Assembly: GCF_910592395.1 (NCBI RefSeq)
Contig: NC_088323.1
Coordinates: 7,566,001 to 7,630,000 of the forward strand
Source of the DNA: Lineus longissimus
Taxonomy: Eukaryota > Nemertea > Pilidiophora > Heteronemertea > Lineidae
Reading direction: 5' to 3'
DNA length: 64,000 bases
Positions 60,301 to 64,000 of the stretch are shown in pieces. The notes below the pieces were generated by a model. The model was not told the DNA's origin. It saw only the letters and a program-made list of their open reading frames with translations, and did not search any database. The translations under genes were made by a program, and so were the position numbers. The stretch's first letter is position 1. Each line of letters opens with the position of its first letter.

Positions 60301-62547
60301 GGCTGGTGCGAGACATGGGAGAAGTGATGAGTATTGCTCCAAGATTATGGTGTCGGAGAGCATATCAGCAAAAATGCGTTTACTATATGATTTTTGAACA
60401 GTTTTGGGTCGAAAAAACGCCAGTTAGTGTTTTTGTGAGCCGTGAAGGCTATTTCGAGCACCCAGCAATAAAAGACTCGGGGGCCTTACCGTTCACTTCA
60501 CACACCCAAGAATACTTCGACGAACATGAATCGGCAAACCATCCATCGCCATCCCCCCGTTTAGCGAATGCACATTTCTTGTCCTCATCACTGGGATTGT
60601 CTTTCCAGTTTGTGTATGTCAGTCTCTTCCCTGTCGAAGTCCAGTGCCAGTCTGAAAAGCTGTTTGCGTTCGCTAGCTTCATCCCGATCCGATACTTTTC
60701 GTTGGTACTGCAATAGATAGTAGAGAGTAAAAAGGTTTGATATCTGTAAATCATGGGCATTGATGGTTTACCCTCAAAGGCCCTACACTTAACGTGGACT
60801 TAACCAGGAACTGTGGAAGAGATCGATTACATTAAGCTTCAATCGAGGTGTATCGGCCACACTCTGAGAAACCACATCTTAAGCATTGTTTCCTAAAATC
60901 AGCAATCGTCCCGCGATTAGTTCTCGCAGGCATTGAAACAACATCAGTGGCAAGGCCATATTATGTTTTTCCTCCACAGGAAACCTATGCTTCGTACTAG
61001 CCGGTATTTGTTGATCAAAATATCCGTCAGCGCAGTTGCGTGGAAGTGGAAGAAGAACCAAATGACGTATTAACTGCACATTAATTTTTTTCCAAAAAAT
61101 AAACCACTTGGCCGAGAGTGATTTTACCTCGCGATCATAACATTTCCATTGCAGCTAGAAAACGTCCAACTGGAATCTGGTTTCAAGTTACTTACCATTT
61201 CAATTATAAATGACTAATATACCTGGTTTAGGGCTAAATCTCAAAGGGCAACTGTTGTTTATTCCCCTTTAGGTGTATCACGTACCTAAAGATGTCCATG
61301 GATGCCGTTTGATGTGTGTCTATCCTAGCCAGGCGGCCGCCTTTCTTCTGACATTTTGTCTCTGCCTCTTCCTGCGCGATGTTTCTTTCGTAGAACACTT
61401 CGTAGCATATTTTCTTGGCAAATTCCCTAGACCTGGTTTTCAGGCAGTCTGAGAGAAGAATTGAAGAGCCTTCAGAGGTGGGATGATCGGATTTCAGACG
61501 ATTGTTAACGTATTTTTCCTACTGCAAGGGCTCGTTGTGCCACGCCAGTTGTTTGGGCGTGAAATGGACTCATAGTTAGGCCACAGGCTTTTACTCCACA
61601 TAATGGTTAATGGTTGTAACCTTTTTATAACTTTATATGATGTAATGCTTTTAATCTGTCCATGTGTAAATGTCAATGCTTTTAGTCTAAGATGTACAGT
61701 CCGCTAGGAAAGAAGTGTCTTCAAGTGTTTTTTCCGTGATGAGAAGAAGCGAACGATAACACACCAGTAAACGCCATAATATGATATCCCAAAAGCGCGT
61801 TGATCAGGCAAACATGGAAAAGCTAAGCGCTATATAAGAACGCAACATTATTAATCCAAACACTCAGACAGATTGCGAAACTCGGAAAATGAAAATGAAA
61901 CGAATCATGCGTTCTTACAAGCGTATCCCCAGCGCTTTATACTGTACAACTGTACTTTCTTAAAGCGCTGAACATTCTTTCCCTAGCCTTATCTAAAAAC
62001 TCTTCTGTGAGCTGTAGAATCCAAGGTGCACACCTACAGTGCAACACTTAGCCATTTTGAAAGCCATGGGTGCCACTGACCAAATTTCGAATCCACGACC
62101 TTCCCGAACACAAATCGGACATTTTATGATATGATTCTACGCTTCAAAAGGAAGAACAAAGTTACTTCGGTCAGAGTCTTTCAAATAGATTATTTGAAAG
62201 ACTCTGCTTCGGTGTACAATATCATCAGTTTATGCTAGCCATTTGCAGGAGCAATTGTGCAGCCGAAACAAAAGTCACCTGATTGGATGACCGAGTACAG
62301 ATAAAGAATCAACCTACCAGCTACAGTTGTCTCTTTCTCGCATACGTAGTTGTTAACGCCCTTTTTGTCGCAATCCACCAGTTCCCACATGCAATCCTTA
62401 AGAGCTACGCAGTCTTTTGCCTCCTTTTCGGCCGACTCAGCATTTTTCCACAAGTTTTCTGTGACTTTTCCGCCGGTGTGTGTCCAAATGTAGCCTTCGC
62501 TCATCACCGCTCCAATCCAGAAATCAGTAAGCATCCATGGACTCGCA
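42103..62547 (-). CDS. Gene B: CTLD-(CTLD)-Ig x14-PAN protein, 5' end not found
   Basis: Eighteen exons in the window join in frame: CTLD second half, a full CTLD (two exons), fourteen Ig exons, PAN exon with stop; about 1637 residues. Every Ig exon is a multiple of 3 and sits between phase-1 introns, so any can be skipped or duplicated without breaking the frame. The first half of the first CTLD and the signal peptide were not found and may lie beyond 64000 or be too diverged to see. By analogy with gene A it should be secreted. No membrane helix follows the Ig array. Ig-plus-lectin chimeras are known immune or adhesion proteins in molluscs (FREPs, CREPs); this order with a PAN end is not one I know. 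Confidence 0.82.
42764..43057 (-). CDS. Gene B Ig14
   Basis: 294 bases, phase 1-1. Ig hallmarks: LMLSCQSSPHG (first Cys), WDWYKDNK (core Trp), DTGSYRCNAW (D-x-G-x-Y-x-C). Last Ig before the PAN exon; falls outside the two six-domain blocks. Confidence 0.85.
43849..44133 (-). CDS. Gene B Ig13
   Basis: 285 bases, phase 1-1. LKLTCNKRSNG, WKWYRNH, TGSSYQCQAF and the closing SDALKLTVTG. One residue is inserted before the second Cys motif compared with other domains. Confidence 0.85.
44342..44583 (-). repeat. tRNA-derived SINE in a gene B intron
   Basis: Read on the minus strand: TTAGCGCAGAGGAAGAGGGT (A box), GGTCTCATGATCAAGG (anticodon arm, CAT) and GGGTTTGACTCCCGGC (B box), then a body ending in AGCGCTATAATATAAGAACT. 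It shares its tail with the elements at 36406 and 61800 although the head differs. Confidence 0.7.
44786..45058 (-). CDS. Gene B Ig12
   Basis: 273 bases, phase 1-1. FTLTCSQGSSG, WMWVKDG, DAGRYWCLAG, SSPSENLTLVVNG. Clear partner of Ig6 (53451-53723), sharing W.KDGVQ, DAGRY.CLAG and WSSPS.NLTL.V.G. Confidence 0.87.
45786..46088 (-). CDS. Gene B Ig11
   Basis: 303 bases, phase 1-1. ISVSCVKGSGG, WWWYENGTRN, then EMVQCRAF in place of the usual D-x-G-x-Y-x-C. Partner of Ig5 (54370-54660), which has the same WWWY, GTR and VQCRAF changes. Confidence 0.87.
46507..46677. repeat. Tandem duplication with a 100-base period
   Basis: A stretch of about 70 bases from ATACTGTCTCGTTGATAGTT to ATCCTGACCTCAAGCAT occurs at 46509-46577 and again at 46609-46677 with almost no change. 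The word TATAACACGCGGTTCCGA lies between the copies and again at 47472. In the intron between Ig10 and Ig11. Confidence 0.85.
47607..47900 (-). CDS. Gene B Ig10
   Basis: 294 bases, phase 1-1. IMLTCDKGEGG, LSWKFYKDGKP, DVPSGDTWFTKSAV, DAGSYQCQVIED. Partner of Ig4 (56769-57074), with which it shares the DVPSGDTWFT insert not found in other domains. Confidence 0.87.
48572..48856 (-). CDS. Gene B Ig9
   Basis: 285 bases, phase 1-1. PPDKPLIITEN opening, FTLTCTKGSGG, WEWHKNG, GVSGATFTKTAV, DVGSYQCKAV. By position the partner of Ig3, which shares the PPDKP opening. Confidence 0.87.
49389..49417. repeat. Solo palindrome of the GGCAAGC family
   Basis: TTTGGCAAGCCCGGCTCACC then AAACAG: an imperfect inverted repeat of the same design as the three at 49802-49914, followed by the same kind of T-rich stretch. 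Confidence 0.6.
49802..49914. repeat. Array of three palindromes with 15-base spacers
   Basis: Three near-palindromes of 27 to 29 bases (49802-49830, 49846-49872, 49888-49914) of the form CTGTTTGGCAAGC..GGCTTGCCAAACAG, separated by two different spacers of exactly 15 bases (AGTGGCTTTTTAGTG and GACAAAAAAAGATGC). Lies in the intron between Ig8 and Ig9. Confidence 0.8.
50117..50389 (-). CDS. Gene B Ig8
   Basis: 273 bases, phase 1-1. RPGKPVIEEGG opening, FILKCTGE, WLWYKDGR, DAGSYQCLAG, ending LTVN with the donor placed after a T instead of the usual G. Partner of Ig2, which also opens RP and ends LTVN. Confidence 0.86.
51006..51326 (-). CDS. Gene B Ig7
   Basis: 321 bases, the longest Ig exon. 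LTLTCAKGFGG, FKWYKDN, GATLTKTTV, DAGTYKCEAL. About ten extra residues before the first Cys (GGDVVLSPFKDSVGGEI). By position the partner of Ig1. Confidence 0.85.
51821..53165. mobile_element. 1345-base inverted-repeat element with AT-rich arms
   Basis: The ends are ATGGCAAGCCGTTTGCTTCA and its exact reverse complement, with arms continuing as T-rich GTCGAGATxATTTTTTTCAAG repeats. The 8-base flanks CCCATTGT and ACCATTGT fit a hAT-like target duplication. A GC-richer core (about 52197-52851) is bounded on each side by TGACGTCA and holds the 191-codon frame described next. In the intron between Ig6 and Ig7. Confidence 0.78.
52268..52843 (+). CDS. Unrecognised 191-codon frame inside the AT-armed element
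   Basis: The longest plus-strand frame in this half of the window, opening MPTYIHSRGPVYTV. It holds a probable helix (NCSRLLDDILGILSALYI) and a basic middle (RFRFGRRF). It fills the core between the two TGACGTCA sites, and its stop touches the second. The general layout weakly recalls N-terminal parts of integrase-like transposon proteins, but I cannot support that. It may be a captured or transposon-derived fragment, or not coding. Confidence 0.3.
   Translation: MPTYIHSRGPVYTVCKIAGGDVVDIAECLRQCPAMVRRSERARQSLDQNKLENCSRLLDDILGILSALYIRACDHFGAGVTSVVVPHVSVFPNNRQLERPRLFNRGIHRKTCQSIFERSQTMRGNTQKQKHSKTLHRFRFGRRFCGNLVPMHSTNDQVLHAIEGLQNNTTHGPDRGWPGVELGGARNVHKN
53451..53723 (-). CDS. Gene B Ig6
   Basis: 273 bases, phase 1-1. 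FKLTCRQGK, WKWEKDGVQ, DAGRYCCLAG, WSSPSDNLTLIVTG. An extra Cys stands beside the second Ig cysteine (YCC). Partner of Ig12. Confidence 0.87.
53972..54137. mobile_element. 166-base MITE between Ig5 and Ig6
   Basis: Terminal inverted repeats GGGCCGAATTTACGAAGGGT and, reversed, GGGCCGAATTTACAAAGGGT, flanked by TAT on both sides (53969-53971, 54138-54140). A 3-base duplication with a GGG start recalls Harbinger-type MITEs, although TAT is not their usual TWA target. Confidence 0.8.
54370..54660 (-). CDS. Gene B Ig5
   Basis: 291 bases, phase 1-1. LKLVCVKGPAG, WWWYVDGTRDN, EKVQCRAF (no D-x-G-x-Y), SDAVTLVING. Partner of Ig11. Confidence 0.87.
54914..55699. mobile_element. 786-base inverted-repeat element with AT-rich arms
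   Basis: The ends are ATGGCAGGCGAAGTGTTGCT and its reverse complement. The 8-base flanks TATAGTGT and AGTAGTGT match at six of eight. The arms are AT-rich with repeated ATATAAAAATATTATTGCA units, and the core is GC-richer with TGACGTCA at 55152-55159 and 55454-55461. The core holds a 47-codon frame at 55269-55412 (MATSASFPQFVRISGLNND) in a good start context. Built like the element at 51821 but with different sequence. Confidence 0.75.
56769..57074 (-). CDS. Gene B Ig4
   Basis: 306 bases, phase 1-1. IILTCYNRP, LTWRFFKDGKP, DVPSGDTWFTTSAV, DAGSYQCQVIED. Partner of Ig10. The exon continues upstream of the first internal ATG to the acceptor at 57074. Confidence 0.86.
57371..57643 (-). CDS. Gene B Ig3
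   Basis: 273 bases, phase 1-1. PPDKPVITVDG opening, LALRCSKGQQGG, WKWFKDG, DTGKYICQAY, ending IADG at a GTGCGT donor. By position the partner of Ig9. Confidence 0.86.
57940..58260. other. AT-rich intron stretch with TTTTATATAAAAT words
   Basis: Part of the intron between Ig2 and Ig3. It repeats short AT palindromes such as TTTTATATAAAAT and resembles the arms of the nearby inverted-repeat elements, but no ends or target duplication were found. Confidence 0.4.
58550..58831 (-). CDS. Gene B Ig2
   Basis: 282 bases, phase 1-1. RPSQPTITENG opening, IKLTCGRGSGG, WRWYRDGK, DGGSYTCKAI, ending LTVN with the donor after A (A|GTAAGT). Partner of Ig8. Confidence 0.86.
59404..59697 (-). CDS. Gene B Ig1
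   Basis: 294 bases, phase 1-1; first Ig after the CTLDs. TPNKPAIHLDV opening, FRLTCTKGHGG, WKWYKSGK, GATFTKTA, DAGVYKCQAF, ALTIDVNG. By position the partner of Ig7 (both have YKC). Confidence 0.87.
60490..60707 (-). CDS. Gene B exon: second half of CTLD 2
   Basis: 218 bases. YRIGMKLANANSFSDWHWTS, YTNWKDNPSDEDKKCAFAKR, GWFADSCSSKYSWVCE. All framework residues of a C-type lectin-like domain are present except the WIG Trp; no EPN/QPD, and WND is replaced by WFAD. Starts in phase 2, ends in phase 1 at AACG|GTAAGG. Confidence 0.9.
61286..61448 (-). CDS. Gene B exon: first half of CTLD 2
   Basis: 163 bases. CLKTRSREFAKKICYEVFYE, then KCQKKGGRLARIDTHQT: the opening Cys pair and the GG-L motif. Acceptor TTCTCTCAG, phase 1; donor GTACGT, phase 2. 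It matches gene A exons 2 and 4 in position and phase. Confidence 0.87.
61800..61860 (+). repeat. Truncated SINE tail
   Basis: AAGCTAAGCGCTATATAAGA followed by ACGCAACATTATTA is the same 3' tail as in the SINEs at 36406 and 44342, without a tRNA head. Confidence 0.5.
62165..62213. repeat. 35-base perfect palindrome with 7-base flanking repeats
   Basis: Arms CAGAGTCTTTCAAATA and TATTTGAAAGACTCTG (16 of 16 pair) around GAT at 62172-62206, flanked on both sides by CTTCGGT (62165-62171, 62207-62213). It lies in a gene B intron. Confidence 0.85.
62318..62547 (-). CDS. Gene B exon: second half of CTLD 1
   Basis: 230 bases. FWIGAVMSEGYIWTHTGGKV, DCVALKDCMWELVDCDKKGV, YVCEKE: the C-terminal half of a C-type lectin-like domain with WIG and the last cysteines. 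Starts in phase 2 after TTGTGTTAG, ends in phase 1 at GCTG|GTAGGT, exactly as gene A exon 3 does. Its matching first half was not found upstream within the window. Confidence 0.83.
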
Positions 62548-64000
62548 CTAACACAAGGAAAATGAGAGGACAACAATGGTATAAGACAATATAGCGTAAA
62601 TATTGAGGTTAGGATAAAAGTAGCGTTCACTCATCGACACCCTATTTTTCCACACTTGTTTTCTTGTACCTTGGCCGGTATAACACCAGCGGTAGCTTTC
62701 CCGTATCTCCGCTCTGATTCAGAAAGCTTTTGTTTAGACAAAGGGGTAATGGGGAAAATCATGACCAAGGACGATTGCAGGCATGCTATCTTGAGCAGAC
62801 AGCAGACAGGCTGTGTCGGCACAGATACCGACCTGATTTGCGCCGGTGGGAAAATCAACAAGGCAGGAACGGTGGGGAGAGGGACCTTTAGAACTGAGTC
62901 ACGTGAAATTATATTAGGTGCATCTGCTAGCTAGTTCTAGTCTTCAGACTTGAGTTTAAAAAGGATTCGGATAGAATAATTTTAGATTCCCTGTGGAGCG
63001 CCTACTGTAGTGAAGTTATCATTGTTTGCATACGAAATTTGTCAAAATACCGTGTTTTAAATGAAAGCATAACCGATACAGTGCGAGGGTTTGTGTAAGA
63101 ATAGAGTTCAGACTTCTCGTCCGAATACTTTATATGCCGATCTCTGGACGCTTTTCCCCGTGGGCACCCTAAGGTGTCTGCAGAAAATGCCTCGCTTTCA
63201 AATTGCGCCCTGGGGGTACTGGTATATCCTGTAAAAGATCCAAGTGCACGTTACGAACATTCGCGAGTGCTCGACTTCGACCTTACTCGGGAATGTATAC
63301 TTGACCATCAGCTTTAAAACATTGTTGTATGACAGTATGTTCTGTAGAAGGCTAGTGTTTTTCAGATGACCAAAGGTACTTGCATTCTTGTCACCAGCCT
63401 GTAACAGTGTTATCACAAATAGTAATGTTACACAGCCCAAGGCAGCCAGTATCACAGTTCGCCGGCTTTATTTTACGACGTAAAAGAGCACTTGGTTTAT
63501 AGGTCTTCCCTAAGTTGCCAGAATGCTACACGCGGCAAGAGACGGAGCTACCAGTACCGTACCTCACAGAACGCATGATCAAAGCTTCAAATCTCCGTTG
63601 TATGAAGAAAACCTTATTTGCATTAATCTATCCAACGCCAAGACAAAATTAAATGGTCAACATTTCTGCATGTGCGAGCATCAGAACTAGTTCAACCTGT
63701 GGAGGTGATATTGTGCCGATATTTCACGGATTAAATCAACAACTCACGGGCGTTTTGTAAGGAATCATAATACACATTGTGTCAACATTTTGGATACTTT
63801 ATATTGTGTTTATATCGAGTATTACATAAAGCAGAAAACGAACCGCGGGAAACCACTGTACATCAGGTGGTGCGTTTCTGCCAATCAATTTCTTTGGCAA
63901 ATACCAATCCGCCAGCAACATGTCGGCAATTTTCATACAGCCAAGATGGCGTCCCAATCATTTCAGAGCATTAAATAAATTAGGACACGCGAAAGTTGCC
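62548..64000. other. Region upstream of the first gene B exon seen
   Basis: No exon could be supported. A minus-strand hydrophobic stretch (VILAALGCVTLLFVITLLQA, near 63404-63460) ends at a possible phase-1 donor and would suit a signal peptide, but an in-frame stop lies just upstream and there is no ATG. The missing first half of CTLD 1 should be here or beyond the window. Confidence 0.4.

Noticed and set aside
62656-62934. Plus-strand serine-protease-like frame (ICAGG motif)
   Set aside because: One short resemblance, no catalytic residues or matching exons.
63404-63460. Signal-peptide exon of gene B
   Set aside because: Good hydrophobic stretch and a possible phase-1 donor, but no ATG and an in-frame stop just upstream; the donor is weak.

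Overview
The window looks like nuclear DNA of an invertebrate animal, probably marine. Genes are split by introns with ordinary GT-AG sites. Introns and spacers are AT-rich and full of tRNA-derived SINEs and short inverted-repeat transposons. The proteins are secreted chimeras of C-type lectin, Ig, LamG-like and PAN/apple modules. I cannot fix the phylum from sequence alone.

Bases 1-33578 are three tandem copies of a unit of about 12 kb (copy 1 1-12501, copy 2 12502-24240, copy 3 24241-33578; the origin of the unit is arbitrary because the window starts inside it). Each unit carries one copy of a two-exon minus-strand gene, called gene C here: signal peptide, LamG-like (concanavalin A-like) domain, PAN-like domain. 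Gene C2 and gene C3 are complete; gene C1 has only exon 1 in the window. Each unit also holds a decayed Polinton/Maverick-like element (type-B DNA polymerase fragments, a capsid-type protein fragment, smaller relics) broken up by TTAA-targeting miniature elements and a tRNA-Gly-derived SINE. Transposon presence and absence shows that copies 1 and 2 are sisters and copy 3 is older: an 839-base element is in 1 and 2 with a near-empty site in 3, while a 166-base element is only in 3.

Bases 35357-40729 hold gene A (minus strand), complete in six exons: signal peptide, two C-type lectin-like domains (CTLDs) each split over two exons, and a final PAN exon with the stop; 378 residues predicted.

Bases 42103-62547 hold gene B (minus strand), whose 5' end was not found: second half of one CTLD, a whole CTLD, 14 Ig domains each on its own phase 1-1 exon, and a final PAN exon. 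It has the plan of gene A with an Ig array placed between the second CTLD and the PAN exon. The Ig array grew by duplication of a six-exon block (Ig1-6 matches Ig7-12).

The unifying point is that all genes lie on the same strand, start secreted (where the start is seen), and end in the same kind of phase-1 PAN exon carrying the stop, while the N-terminal recognition module changes (LamG, CTLD, CTLD plus Ig). This looks like a cluster of secreted recognition or adhesion proteins built by exon shuffling, with an innate-immune or matrix role as the main hypotheses. Introns of gene B hold several unusual inverted-repeat structures, including three palindromes at exact 15-base spacing and a 35-base palindrome flanked by 7-base direct repeats.
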